This document shows, one piece after another, positions 17,940 to 27,491 of a DNA stretch of 64,000 nt. The DNA comes from Burkholderiales bacterium (GTDB lineage Bacteria > Pseudomonadota > Gammaproteobacteria > Burkholderiales > Casimicrobiaceae). Below the pieces are notes generated by a model. The model was not told the origin of the DNA. It was given only the letters and a program-made list of their open reading frames with translations, and ran no database searches. The position numbers and the translations under genes are program-made. Each line of letters starts with the position of its first letter. The stretch's first letter is position 1. The DNA is taken from contig JANXNI010000050.1 in the NCBI GenBank assembly GCA_025354165.1, positions 1 to 64,000 of the forward strand, in the 5' to 3' direction.

Positions 17940-19379
17940 ATGAATATTCCAGACTGTGATTACCTTATTGTCGGCAGTGGCGCCGTCGGGATGGCCTTCG
18001 CCGACGCGCTCTTTCACGAGACCGAAGCGCCCATGGTGATCGTTGATCGACACCATGGTCCGGGCGGACATTGGAACGATGCGTATCCGTACGTTCGTTT
18101 GCACCAACCTTCCGCGTATTACGGAGTCAATTCGCGTAAATTAGGCACAGAGGTGCGTGATGCCACCCGGCTGAATCTGGGGATGTGTGATCGCGCTACC
18201 GGCGCTGAACTGGTGAGCTATTACGAGCAGCTGATGCAGGTGTTTTTGGCGTCGGGCCGGGTTCAATATTTTCCGATGTGTAACTACGTTGGCGATTACA
18301 AGTCAGAGCATACCTTCCAGTCCCTGACGTCCGGCGAAATTCGGCGCGTTAACGCGAGGAAAAAGATCGTTGATACGTCTTACTTTAATACGGCAGTTCC
18401 GTCGACGCATCCGCCAAAATACGCCGTCGCGCCGGCTGTGAAATGCATTCCATTGAATGAACTGCCGCGCGTAAAACATGTACCCTCGGGCTATGTGGTG
18501 ATCGGCGCTGGAAAGACCGGCATTGACGCGACGCTGTGGTTGCTCGATAACGGCGTTGCGCCGAAAGATATTTGCTGGATCATGCCGCGAGATTCCTGGT
18601 TTCAGGATCGCGCCAACGTGCAACCGGGTGAGGAATTTTTCACGCAGTCCTATGGCTCTTTCGCGACGCAAATGGAAGTGCTTGCGCAGTCAGAATCGGT
18701 CGATGAGCTCTTAGTCAAACTGGAAGCCAGCGGCCAGTTGCTGCGGCTTGACGCGAGCGTTCGGCCGACGATGTATCACGGCGCAGTGGTCTCGCAAGCG
18801 GAGCTGGCGGAGCTTCGGCAGATCAAAGATATTGTGCGGCTGGGCCGTGTGCAGCGGATCGAGGCAGATCGCATTGTTCTCGCAGACGGCACCGTCGCCT
18901 CAGACCCAAATCGCTTGTATGTGGACTGCTCGGCCACCGCCGTCGAGCGGCGACCGATAGTGCCAATTTTTGATGCCAACAAGATAACGCCTCAGATGGT
19001 GCGTACGTTTCAACCGACATTTAGTGGCGCGCTGATTGCACATGTCGAAAGCACGTACGGAGACACCATGAGCGACGCTGAAATGAACGAACTGTGCTCG
19101 GTGATTCCGATGCCGGATCGGCCGTTGCACTGGCTCACGATGCTCGCGGTGAATATGGCGAACCAGCGCCGCTGGTCGAAAAATGCCGAGCTTCGCAACT
19201 GGATTGCCAGTTCGCGACTCGATGCGTTCACCGCTATGGCAAATCGCGTCAAACCCCATGAAACGGACAAACTCGCGCTGTTGCAGCGCTACGGAAAAAG
19301 TGCCGGCCCAGCAGCTGCCAGATTACAGCAGCTTTTAGCGGAAAGTACTGCTATAAGAGGGTGGCAGTCAATTGCATGA
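17940..19379 (+). CDS. NAD(P)/FAD-dependent oxidoreductase
   Basis: The ATG at 17940 (MNIPDCDYLIVGSG) is preferred; an upstream in-frame TTG at 17928 is possible, and neither has a good Shine-Dalgarno. The 479-residue product begins with the FAD motif DYLIVGSGAVGMAFAD and has a second dinucleotide motif, YVVIGAGKTGIDATLWLL, near residue 185. This is the layout of flavin monooxygenase or thioredoxin-reductase-like enzymes. The substrate is unknown; being last in the aromatic cluster suggests a hydroxylase or an accessory oxidase. The last ~17 codons lie inside a 120-bp dyad element (19327-19446), so the C-terminus has been replaced or extended by it. Confidence 0.75.
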   Translation: MNIPDCDYLIVGSGAVGMAFADALFHETEAPMVIVDRHHGPGGHWNDAYPYVRLHQPSAYYGVNSRKLGTEVRDATRLNLGMCDRATGAELVSYYEQLMQVFLASGRVQYFPMCNYVGDYKSEHTFQSLTSGEIRRVNARKKIVDTSYFNTAVPSTHPPKYAVAPAVKCIPLNELPRVKHVPSGYVVIGAGKTGIDATLWLLDNGVAPKDICWIMPRDSWFQDRANVQPGEEFFTQSYGSFATQMEVLAQSESVDELLVKLEASGQLLRLDASVRPTMYHGAVVSQAELAELRQIKDIVRLGRVQRIEADRIVLADGTVASDPNRLYVDCSATAVERRPIVPIFDANKITPQMVRTFQPTFSGALIAHVESTYGDTMSDAEMNELCSVIPMPDRPLHWLTMLAVNMANQRRWSKNAELRNWIASSRLDAFTAMANRVKPHETDKLALLQRYGKSAGPAAARLQQLLAESTAIRGWQSIA

Positions 19380-19446
19380 AGAAGTCGATTCTTCATTAAA
19401 TGCCCATTTAGCCCCGATGCAGCCGTCGTTACAGCGTTAAGCTGTT
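19327..19446. repeat. 120-bp dyad element, copy 2, overlapping two convergent genes
   Basis: Left arm AGCAGCTTTTAGCGGAAA and right arm ending TTAAGCTGTT mirror each other. AAGTCGATTC lies at positions 56-65 and TAGCCCC at 83-89. It supplies the end of the flavoprotein gene (stop 19377-19379) and the stop plus two codons of the convergent regulator (stop 19437-19439). Confidence 0.85.
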
Positions 19447-21899
19447 AGAGTTAAATTCCGCAACCATTTGGTCATTTCTGTCACGGCTTCGTCGTACGAA
19501 AGCGTTCGCCCCACTGCGACCATCGCGGCATAGGCGTCGGTGCCGAGCGCAGTGCGGGCTTGTTCGACTAACGGTGCCAGGAACGCCGCGTCCGGCGCGT
19601 CGCGGCGGCGACCCATCTGCACCGTGTGGATGTCGGCCGCGGCGTCGAAGCGTGGCGTGAGCGGCCATTGTGCGAGCGCTGCGGCGAGTCCGGCGCAGAC
19701 TTCCATCACCACCAGCCGCCCACGCCGAGAGCCCAGTTCATCGGAGATGGCAAGCGATTCGAGCAACATATCGCGCGCTCGTGCGGGCTCGTTCATAACG
19801 ACGGCGCACATGGACAGGTTGTTGAGCGCAATCATCGTGCTGAGGCGGTCACCCTGTGCTCTATCTCTGCGCAAACCTTCTTCGTAGAGCATTTTTGCAG
19901 CCGCGATATTGCCCTCCGTACGTTCAAGCTCGGCCAGCAAATTGGTAGTGATATAGACCACGCTGCTAAGTTCGCGCATCGCTCGTGAGATAGCGACGCT
20001 TTCTTCAAGATTTCGACGTGCGAGCACAAGCTCACCCAAGCTCAATTGTGCAAATCCAAGGCGCGACAGTGCTAACGCCAGTTGACCGGAAAAGCCCTCA
20101 CGTCGAGCAACAGCGATACTGCGCTCGTAGTATCCGACCGACTCGCCGTCGAGACCACGATACGAGCACAGATGGCCTGTTTCAAGGAGTGCATCGCAAA
20201 ACAACAGCTGAAAATTTTCTGCGCCGGGTCGGGTCAATGCGGCCAGGGTTGCCTGCTGCCCCTGCACCATCATGCCGCGACTGAGCCAGAAACGGCGCAG
20301 CGACGTTACCAGCCGCAGCCCACGCTCTGTGCCGTTCTCGGCGCGGTCACACCAGGCGTGCGCTGCGAGAAGATTGTCGCGGTCAATGTCAATTCGTGCG
20401 AGCCACGCACCTTGTTGCGGCCCCTCCAAGGGTCCGGCGGCGCGTTCGGCGAGATCAAGGCAAAACGCGAGATGACGCTCACGGATGGCGAGCTCTTCGC
20501 CAGCGTCTGCAATCAGCTCGAGCGCGAAGTGACGCATGGTTTCGAGCAAGCGATAGGTCATCTCACCACGCGTATCTGGCTCCGCCGAAACTAGCGATTT
20601 TTCGACCAATGCGCCGAGGTGATCGAGCACCGCCCATTCGTCGATTGTTGCGTCGTTTGCAACCCACTGCGCGGCTTCAAGGCTAAAACGCCCCGACATC
20701 ACACCGAGCCGCCGGAACACGATTTGTTGGTCAACGGAGAGCAGGCCGTGACTCCATTGCAATGCGGCCCGCAACGTTTGATGGCGAGCTGCCAGGCCAG
20801 GCCTGATGCGTGTACTGCCGAGCAAACTCAGACGCTGACCGAGACGATCACGCACCCCATGTACACCTAACAAGGCAATGCGCGCTGCCGCCAGCTCGAT
20901 GGCCAGTGCCACGCCATCGAGCTGGGCACAAATATCTACGACAACAGCAACATTTTCTTTGGACAACTCGAAGCGTAAATCGGCTTGCCGTGCGCGCTCA
21001 ACAAACAGGCGCACAGCACCCGTCCGCTGCGCCGAAGCCACAGTGATTTGCTCGGGCAGGGCCAGCGGGCCGAGACGATAAAGCTGCTCGCCATGCAATT
21101 TCAGGGGTTCCTGACTGGTGGCGAGCAGATGCAGTCGTGGTGCCGCGTTCATCAAATCGCGTACGAGCGCTGCGATGGGCAGCAACAAATGCTCACAGTT
21201 ATCGAGCACGATCAACAGATGTCTATCCGCCAGTGCTTTCGCCAGCGCATCGGCAGCAGGTCCGATGGAAAGCGTCAAATTCAGCGCGCGAGCTATCGCT
21301 GGCGCCAACTGCTCACCGTCGGATAAGGCTGCCAGATCGACTAGCCAGACGCTATCGTTGAACGCCGTTTTTGTTGTTGCCGCGACCGCCTTCGCCAGCG
21401 TTGTCTTACCGATGCCGCTGGAGCCAATCATGGTGACGAGGCGATGGCTGGTGAGCCATTGCGGCAAGTCGATCAGATCCTTTTCGCGACCGAACAGAGC
21501 GCTAGTCAGGTCGACGGCATCGTCTGCGCGTACCGGGATCGCAAGCGTCGCCCCGAATGTTTCCTCGTCAGCTTCGGCGTCCGACGTCAGCGACGCCGTG
21601 AAGCGATAGCCACGCCCTGGTATGGTCGAAATGGTCAGCGGCCCGAGAAGCTTTCGCAGGGCCCAGATGTGTACTTGAAGGTTGTTCTCCTCCACCACCA
21701 AACCGGGCCAGACGATGGCGAGAAGTTCGCTTTTGGTGACGACGCGATCACGACGCTCGATCAGCGCCACCAGCACGTCATACGCCCGCGCACTCAGCCT
21801 GGCGGGCGAGCCACTAACGAGCACCTGCCGTGCCTGGTGGTGGACGACATGATTGCCGAATGCATATGTCGCTTCACTCACGGCACCTTCGACGCTCAC
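19437..21899 (-). CDS. Winged-helix regulator with predicted ATPase and TPR-like region, paralogue A
   Basis: The 820-residue protein has an OmpR/ToxR-type winged helix at residues ~10-105 (PARLSARAYDVLVALIERR; wing near VEENNLQVHIWALRKLLG). A STAND-type ATPase follows, with P-loop GSSGIGKTT near residue 159 and Walker B HLLIVLDNCEHLL, then helical repeats to the C-terminus. This COG3903-like layout fits a signal-sensing transcription factor; ligand and targets are unknown. The GTG start overlaps the stop of the upstream paralogue as GTGA. The two share the same domain order and many motifs, so they arose by duplication. The stop codon lies in a 120-bp dyad element. Confidence 0.82.
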   Translation of the reverse strand: MSVEGAVSEATYAFGNHVVHHQARQVLVSGSPARLSARAYDVLVALIERRDRVVTKSELLAIVWPGLVVEENNLQVHIWALRKLLGPLTISTIPGRGYRFTASLTSDAEADEETFGATLAIPVRADDAVDLTSALFGREKDLIDLPQWLTSHRLVTMIGSSGIGKTTLAKAVAATTKTAFNDSVWLVDLAALSDGEQLAPAIARALNLTLSIGPAADALAKALADRHLLIVLDNCEHLLLPIAALVRDLMNAAPRLHLLATSQEPLKLHGEQLYRLGPLALPEQITVASAQRTGAVRLFVERARQADLRFELSKENVAVVVDICAQLDGVALAIELAAARIALLGVHGVRDRLGQRLSLLGSTRIRPGLAARHQTLRAALQWSHGLLSVDQQIVFRRLGVMSGRFSLEAAQWVANDATIDEWAVLDHLGALVEKSLVSAEPDTRGEMTYRLLETMRHFALELIADAGEELAIRERHLAFCLDLAERAAGPLEGPQQGAWLARIDIDRDNLLAAHAWCDRAENGTERGLRLVTSLRRFWLSRGMMVQGQQATLAALTRPGAENFQLLFCDALLETGHLCSYRGLDGESVGYYERSIAVARREGFSGQLALALSRLGFAQLSLGELVLARRNLEESVAISRAMRELSSVVYITTNLLAELERTEGNIAAAKMLYEEGLRRDRAQGDRLSTMIALNNLSMCAVVMNEPARARDMLLESLAISDELGSRRGRLVVMEVCAGLAAALAQWPLTPRFDAAADIHTVQMGRRRDAPDAAFLAPLVEQARTALGTDAYAAMVAVGRTLSYDEAVTEMTKWLRNLTLTA

Positions 21900-24493
21900 G
21901 CGGCGCGCTCGGCGCTTCGCCGGTCAATCCCGAGTGCGGCACGAACCGCCGCTTCATCAGTCATTGCCGCACCTTCGGCCAACCGCGCATCCAGTTCGCT
22001 CGCAGACATTGTCGCGCGAAGGCCGTCGAGCGCCATAACCACCGCGCGCAACTCACTCTCTTCGCGCTGGAATCCAGAGGCGCGGAAGTTGGCGTCCGAC
22101 CGCCCCAGAAGCCGCGCTCCGTCGGCGGGGCGCTCAAGTTTGCAGGCAAGCAAAGCGAAGTGATCGGCATAGGTGCGCAGAGAGCCTTCGTGCTGGATCA
22201 GCGGGAAAGCGGTGCGCGAGATTTGCAGTGCCTCATCGAGCTCGTCGTTAAACGTTAGCGCTGCGCATAAATTTGCGAGGTTACTCGCTGCATAGTTGAC
22301 GCGCCGCATGCCGATGCGCTGCATCACCTCGCGGCGCACATCAATGGCTGCTGCCGCCTTGCCTTGCACGAACAAACTCTCTGCCAGTTGCATCAGGGCG
22401 TGATCCAGCTTCCGGTCGTCGCCGTGTTCGCGCATCAGTGCCACCAGTTCCTCCATCAACGGTTCTCCCTCGGCGGCGCGACCATAAACCTCCAGCCAAT
22501 ACGTGCGCGCCGTCAACAAACCCTCGCGCATGACCGGTGGCCACGCGCCGTCATAAAGTTCGCTGGCCTCGGCAATGGCCATCTCAGCAGCCGGCAAGTC
22601 GTGCCGCCAGATGTGCTTCTGCGCAAGCACAGTCAGCGACTCGTAAAGGCCGCGTCGATCATCGATGGCGCGATAGAGTGATACCGCCCGATGCAGCGCT
22701 GTGAGCTCCTTGCCCGCCTCCGATTGTTGCGACAGGCTGGCATAGCCCAGCAACAGCCGCGCCTCAATGGCCGGTGGTGTGTTGGCGGGAATGCACTCTG
22801 TGGCAGTTCTGTTCCAGCGAGCACCTTCAGCCGCGACGTTGGCTGGCTTCCAGAACCAGTTCGCAGCGCCGACTAACGCCGCCAGTTGAGCCGGATCTCC
22901 CGCGTCACTCGCCGCCCATAGCAGCGCAGCGCGCAAGTTGTCAATGTCCGGTAGCGTGGTCGACAGCAGTTCCGCCGTAGTGAGCGTCCAGCGTGCCGCG
23001 AAGGCGATTTCAAATTTCGCGAGTACTGCCTGCGTGAGGCGACGAATCGCTGCGGGCAGCTCGTTTGTTTGCTGCAAACGCGCCAGCGCGAACGCACGAG
23101 CACTTTCAAGCAACCGATAGCGCGGCTGCACACCTGGCTCGCTGATGATCAGGGACTTGTCGACCAACCCGGCCAAGTGATCGAGCACATCCCATTCGTC
23201 GTAATCGCCGTTCGCTCCTACCGCCTGCGCCGCGTCAAGACCAAAGCTGCCATTGAAAACCCCCAATCGCTGGAACACGATCTGCTCATCGGGCGCAAGC
23301 AGCGCGTGGCTCCACTCAAGCGCAGCAGAAAGCGTTTGCTGGCGTGGCGGCGCGAGGCGCGCGCCTCCGACAAGCAGGCGAAAACGGTCGTCGAGTCGGC
23401 GACGCAAACCTTCAATCCCCAAGAGCGGCAAGCGCGCGGCCGCGAACTCAATCGCCAGTGGAATGCCGTCGAGTCGGCGGCAGATTTCGACGACTGAGGA
23501 ACGGTTATCCCTGCCCAATACAAACTGGGGCATCGCCTCGCGCGCGCGCGTCTCGAACAATGTCACAGCGCCGTAACTTTGGTGGTCCAACGCGTCGTCC
23601 TTCGCATCGTGCGGCAGCGTAAGCGCGCCCAGTCGCATGACCTGCTCGTCGGCAAGTTTCAACGATTCCTGGCTGGTCGCGAGCAGGCGCACATGCGGCG
23701 CAGCGCGCAAGAGCGCGGAAGCGACCGTTGCCACATAAGCGGCGACGTGCTCGCAGTTGTCCAGCACGATCAACATTTTTCGGTCGCACAAGCGCTGGGC
23801 CAATTCATCGGCATTCGCGTCTGCACCGAGGGTAACGCCGAGCGTGCGTGCCAGACTCGCCAACACCAGCTGCCGATCATTCACCGGGGCGAATTCAACC
23901 AGCCAAATGCCGTCTGGAAAGGCCGACCGATCATGCCTCAGCGCAAGTGCCGCAGCCTGAGCAAGCCGCGTTTTTCCCATACCGCCAGCGCCGGTGATGG
24001 TGATCAGGCGGTGTGACGGCAAAAGTGTAGCCAGCGCAGCCAGCTCGGTTTCGCGACCAAAGAGTGGCGGCAAATGCGGCGGAAGATTTCCGGTCTCCGT
24101 AGAGGCGGTGTTTGCCGCCAGTTTGACTGAATAAGTACCGCAGGTATCGGGTGCGGCGAGCACATCGCCCTGTGGCGCTGCAAATCGATAACCCTGTCCA
24201 GGAATGGTAACGATCGTCTGCGGCCCAAGCAGCTTTCGCAAAGTCGAAACATGCACCTGAAGATTGTTCTCTTCGACCACCAGACCTGGCCAGACGACAT
24301 CCAGTAGCTCGTTTTTACTGACCACAGTGTCGCGACGCTCAACCAGCGCCATCAACACATCAAACGCGCGTGCGCCGAGCCTTGCCGGCTGGCCATCGAC
24401 GAGCACCTTTCTGGCCGTGCTTTGGATGACAAAGCGGTCGAAATTCAGTTCTTTATTGGCAATGCGGGAGGTCGATACACCAGTCGGAAGCAC
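21896..24493 (-). CDS. Winged-helix regulator with predicted ATPase and TPR-like region, paralogue B
   Basis: The 865-residue product has the same order as its downstream neighbour. A winged helix spans residues ~20-105 (ARAFDVLMALVERRDTVVSK; EENNLQVHVSTLRKLLG), then the P-loop ITGAGGMGKTRLAQ near residue 168, Walker B MLIVLDNCEHV, and a long helical C-terminal part. The predicted start is a GTG at 24493 with a poor Shine-Dalgarno, so the exact start is uncertain. It is divergent from the protease pair at 24680. A role in controlling those secreted proteases is possible from position only. OmpR-type folds bind tandem direct repeats, and such repeats occur upstream of two secreted-protein genes in this window. 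Confidence 0.8.
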   Translation of the reverse strand: MLPTGVSTSRIANKELNFDRFVIQSTARKVLVDGQPARLGARAFDVLMALVERRDTVVSKNELLDVVWPGLVVEENNLQVHVSTLRKLLGPQTIVTIPGQGYRFAAPQGDVLAAPDTCGTYSVKLAANTASTETGNLPPHLPPLFGRETELAALATLLPSHRLITITGAGGMGKTRLAQAAALALRHDRSAFPDGIWLVEFAPVNDRQLVLASLARTLGVTLGADANADELAQRLCDRKMLIVLDNCEHVAAYVATVASALLRAAPHVRLLATSQESLKLADEQVMRLGALTLPHDAKDDALDHQSYGAVTLFETRAREAMPQFVLGRDNRSSVVEICRRLDGIPLAIEFAAARLPLLGIEGLRRRLDDRFRLLVGGARLAPPRQQTLSAALEWSHALLAPDEQIVFQRLGVFNGSFGLDAAQAVGANGDYDEWDVLDHLAGLVDKSLIISEPGVQPRYRLLESARAFALARLQQTNELPAAIRRLTQAVLAKFEIAFAARWTLTTAELLSTTLPDIDNLRAALLWAASDAGDPAQLAALVGAANWFWKPANVAAEGARWNRTATECIPANTPPAIEARLLLGYASLSQQSEAGKELTALHRAVSLYRAIDDRRGLYESLTVLAQKHIWRHDLPAAEMAIAEASELYDGAWPPVMREGLLTARTYWLEVYGRAAEGEPLMEELVALMREHGDDRKLDHALMQLAESLFVQGKAAAAIDVRREVMQRIGMRRVNYAASNLANLCAALTFNDELDEALQISRTAFPLIQHEGSLRTYADHFALLACKLERPADGARLLGRSDANFRASGFQREESELRAVVMALDGLRATMSASELDARLAEGAAMTDEAAVRAALGIDRRSAERAA

Positions 24494-24679
24494 TGTATTT
24501 TTCTTGTCGCTGAGGGTTGCAGAGAGGGGTGGCTAAGGGTTTTCCTAGTTTACGACACAGTTGTTCAATTAAGAACGTTTAAGGATGAAACCAAAGACTT
24601 AATCACCGCGCAGGAACATAGTTCGTTACGCACCACACCGCGTTGTTTTAATGGATAACAAGTCGACGTTTAGCGCCCC

Positions 24680-25057
24680 ATGATTAATCAATGGCATCGA
24701 TCTGCCGTAACTGTTGCGCTATGTGTCAGCGCCACTGTTGTGGCCCAAAGCGCGGACGAACGAAAGGAAATCAGCAAGTTGATCCAAACCGACGAACTCG
24801 CACGTCTGGCTGTCGAGCTTCAGGCGAAATTCGAGCGCGACGAAGCGCGCGTTTTCGCATACCTGAGCAAACATCCCGAACACCAGCGTTCGTTTGAAAA
24901 GAACGGATCGACTTACTACCTCGCACGTATGGATGCCGAAGGCAACCCGGTTTACATCACCGCCAAGAGCGCTGCCAACAGCGCCAGCAGACCGACGAAT
25001 CGGTCGTCGGCTGAACCCATCAAGGCAATTTCTTTACCCGGCGAAGGCTCGCGCTAG
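24680..25057 (+). CDS. Free-standing secreted protein matching the pro-region of the adjacent protease
   Basis: The 125-residue product has a signal peptide (about residues 1-22, ending VVAQ). It is clearly similar to the first ~100 residues of the next gene: both have AQSADERK after the signal, an R..V..YL..P...RSF.KNG core, and AEGNPVYI. It stops where the protease would begin its catalytic domain. It may be a stand-alone protease inhibitor or folding aid made from a duplicated pro-region, or a truncated duplicate. The reading frame is intact, with no sign of decay. It is 83 bp upstream of the protease on the same strand. Confidence 0.7.
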   Translation: MINQWHRSAVTVALCVSATVVAQSADERKEISKLIQTDELARLAVELQAKFERDEARVFAYLSKHPEHQRSFEKNGSTYYLARMDAEGNPVYITAKSAANSASRPTNRSSAEPIKAISLPGEGSR

Positions 25058-25140
25058 CGCTGCACCCAAAACCGTCACGTTAATTGCCCCCCGCTTTTCA
25101 CCTGACCTCACCACAAACACATTTCGATAAGGACTCACGT

Positions 25141-27393
25141 ATGAAGCAGCCATGGCCCCACCTCGCGGCAACCGCCGCACTAAGCATCGGCACCCTTGCC
25201 GGAGCACAGTCTGCCGACGAACGAAAGGCGCTCAGCCAGTCAGTCAACGCGGAGGCCCTGCAACAGATTGGCCTCGACCTCCGAGACGAGTTCGATCGTC
25301 AGGAATCGCGCGTCCGCGACTACCTTGCCCTCAACCCCGGACAGTCGCGCTCATTTCAGAAAAACGGCGCGACGCATTACCTGTCGCGACTCGGTGCCGA
25401 AGGCAACCCGGTCTACATCAAGGCACGGGGGGGGGCCAACGGAACCAAGAGCAACCGTGAATCGGGTGCGCTGATCAAGGCCGACCAGCTCTATTCAGGG
25501 GGCTCCATTGGCGTGAACATCACGGGCACCGGCATGGTCGCGGGCGTATGGGATCCGGGCACGGTACGGGAAACACATGAGTTGCTGGTAGGCCAAGTCG
25601 CCAATCAGCCAGGTCAGACGATGGCGATTGACAACCACATGACGCACGTCTCAGGCACGATGGTGGGCAAGGATCTCGCCAGTCACCCTTCAGCGCGCGG
25701 CATCGCGTTCGGTGCCACAGCGCTGAACTACGATTCCGCCAACGATCTGGCAGAAATGGCACCGTTTGCCGCGAAGGGATACCTGATTTCCAATCACTCC
25801 TACGGCTTGGCCAACGACAGCACAACGCCGGTCTGGCAATTCGGTGCTTATGACGAAGAAGCACGCAACTGGGACACCGTCCTTAAAAATGCACCGCATT
25901 ATCTGCCGTTTGTTGCCGGTGGCAATGAGCAGCAAAGCAACGGTAATATGACCAAGGTCGGGTACGACCTGATCACCGGCGCATCGGCCGCTAAAAACGC
26001 GATGACCGTCGGTGCCGTCAACGCCGACAAGTCCATGTCGGACTACAGCAACTGGGGCCCGACCGACGACGGTCGCATCAAGCCGGAGATCGTCGCCCGG
26101 GGCACCGGTATCGATTCTGCGCAAGCCTTCGACAAGGCCACGCCAAAAGCCCCGTGTGACAACTGCTACAGCGGTTCCGGAAGCGACTCCAGCGGCACGT
26201 CCTATGCGGCGCCTGCCGCTGCGGCTGCGGGCCTTCTGCTCCAGCAGTACTACAAAACGCTGAACCCGAACTACATGCTCTCGTCAACGCTCAAGGCGCT
26301 GATGCTGGGCACGGCGGAAGATCTGGGTAACCCGGGACCCGACCACAAGTTTGGCTGGGGTTTACTCAATGTTGAAGCCGCGTCGAACGCGATCAAACAC
26401 AACGGCGCGGTCGGCTCTATTGGCGCAAGTCGGGGTGCGGCTATCGTCGAGCGCACGACTAATCCGGCAGCGGACTCGACCTCAGAGGAGAGCTTCACCG
26501 TTTATGCCAAAGGCGGTGTACCGCTGGTCGTGAACATGGCGTGGATTGACGACGAAGGTGTCGAGCAAAAGGCGACCGACGGCATTGATCCGACGGTGTC
26601 TCGCCTGGCTTACGAGTTCGACATGGTGGTGCGAGGCGGTTCACCGTCGGCAGACGTCCATCCATGGAAAATTCCGTCACTGGCTAACCGGACTGCGAAC
26701 GCAACTCAAGGCACCGGCTGGTTCGACGGCAATGGCGACGTGTTCAAGCAGGTCATCATCGGCACGCCTGTGGCGGATGGCCAGTACACAATTGTTATTC
26801 GTAAGAAAACCGGTTCTCCCGCAGCCGCGCGGACGATCTCGTTCGTCATTACCGGTCTGAAAGAAAGCGCTGTTGACCTGACTGCCAAGGCGAGCATGGT
26901 CGAGTACCTTTACGCGTCACTCAACTACTACTTCCTCACTTCGCGTGCCAACGAGATCGCCCTGCTTGACTCGGTGCCAGCTTTCGCACGTACCGGTCAG
27001 AGTATCCCGGTTTACGTCAACCGCCCTGCGGGTACGCAACCGATCACCCGCTTCCGCTTTGACAAGATCGCGTTGAACGGTGCTAGGGATGGTCATTTCT
27101 ACACGCTGGTCGACAGTGAGATTGCTGCGATCAACGGATTGAATCCTACCAATACTCCGGGTCCGAGACTCCCGTTCAACGAAGGCGTCGATTCCTACGC
27201 GTTTCCGCCTGCGGTGGAGGGCGTTGGTGGGTCTTGTGCAGCGGGTTTGACACCGGTATTTCGCGTGTTCCGCGGCGCAGCAAAATTTCCGGATGACCCC
27301 AATCATCGGTTCACCACCAGCCGGGCGATTTACGACGAGTTTGTAGCGAAAGGCTGGGACGGCGAGGGTGTGAAGTTCTGCGTGCCCGGATAG
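25141..27393 (+). CDS. Secreted subtilisin-like serine protease (S8) with C-terminal DUF5648-like domain
   Basis: The start is the ATG at 25141, after AAGGA. The 750-residue product has a signal peptide ending LAGAQ and a pro-region to about residue 110. The S8 domain has Asp138 in GVWDPG, His169 in HMTHVSGTM and Ser354 in SGTSYAAPAAAAAG; Asn in VAGGNEQQ is the likely oxyanion residue. This catalytic part resembles subtilases of the proprotein-convertase side only loosely. A beta-sandwich follows. The last ~165 residues (VEYLYASLNYYFLTSR, ITRFRFD, GHFYTL, WDGEGVKFCVPG) resemble DUF5648, a repeat found in secreted proteins. It is exported and probably active outside the cell. A terminator-like hairpin lies 17 bp after the stop. 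Confidence 0.92.
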   Translation: MKQPWPHLAATAALSIGTLAGAQSADERKALSQSVNAEALQQIGLDLRDEFDRQESRVRDYLALNPGQSRSFQKNGATHYLSRLGAEGNPVYIKARGGANGTKSNRESGALIKADQLYSGGSIGVNITGTGMVAGVWDPGTVRETHELLVGQVANQPGQTMAIDNHMTHVSGTMVGKDLASHPSARGIAFGATALNYDSANDLAEMAPFAAKGYLISNHSYGLANDSTTPVWQFGAYDEEARNWDTVLKNAPHYLPFVAGGNEQQSNGNMTKVGYDLITGASAAKNAMTVGAVNADKSMSDYSNWGPTDDGRIKPEIVARGTGIDSAQAFDKATPKAPCDNCYSGSGSDSSGTSYAAPAAAAAGLLLQQYYKTLNPNYMLSSTLKALMLGTAEDLGNPGPDHKFGWGLLNVEAASNAIKHNGAVGSIGASRGAAIVERTTNPAADSTSEESFTVYAKGGVPLVVNMAWIDDEGVEQKATDGIDPTVSRLAYEFDMVVRGGSPSADVHPWKIPSLANRTANATQGTGWFDGNGDVFKQVIIGTPVADGQYTIVIRKKTGSPAAARTISFVITGLKESAVDLTAKASMVEYLYASLNYYFLTSRANEIALLDSVPAFARTGQSIPVYVNRPAGTQPITRFRFDKIALNGARDGHFYTLVDSEIAAINGLNPTNTPGPRLPFNEGVDSYAFPPAVEGVGGSCAAGLTPVFRVFRGAAKFPDDPNHRFTTSRAIYDEFVAKGWDGEGVKFCVPG

Positions 27394-27410
27394 CGTTGCC
27401 ATCGGGGAGC

Positions 27411-27426
27411 AGGCGCGGCGCGCCTT
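27411..27426 (+). terminator. Intrinsic terminator after the protease gene
   Basis: AGGCGC and GCGCCT form a 6-bp stem with a GGC loop, followed by TTTT. It begins 17 bp after the protease stop. Confidence 0.6.
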
Positions 27427-27491
27427 TTCCCTGTGAATTGCAGCATCGTTAGAGACAAACTGCTTTATCGCATCATCGAGAAGGAAAAATC

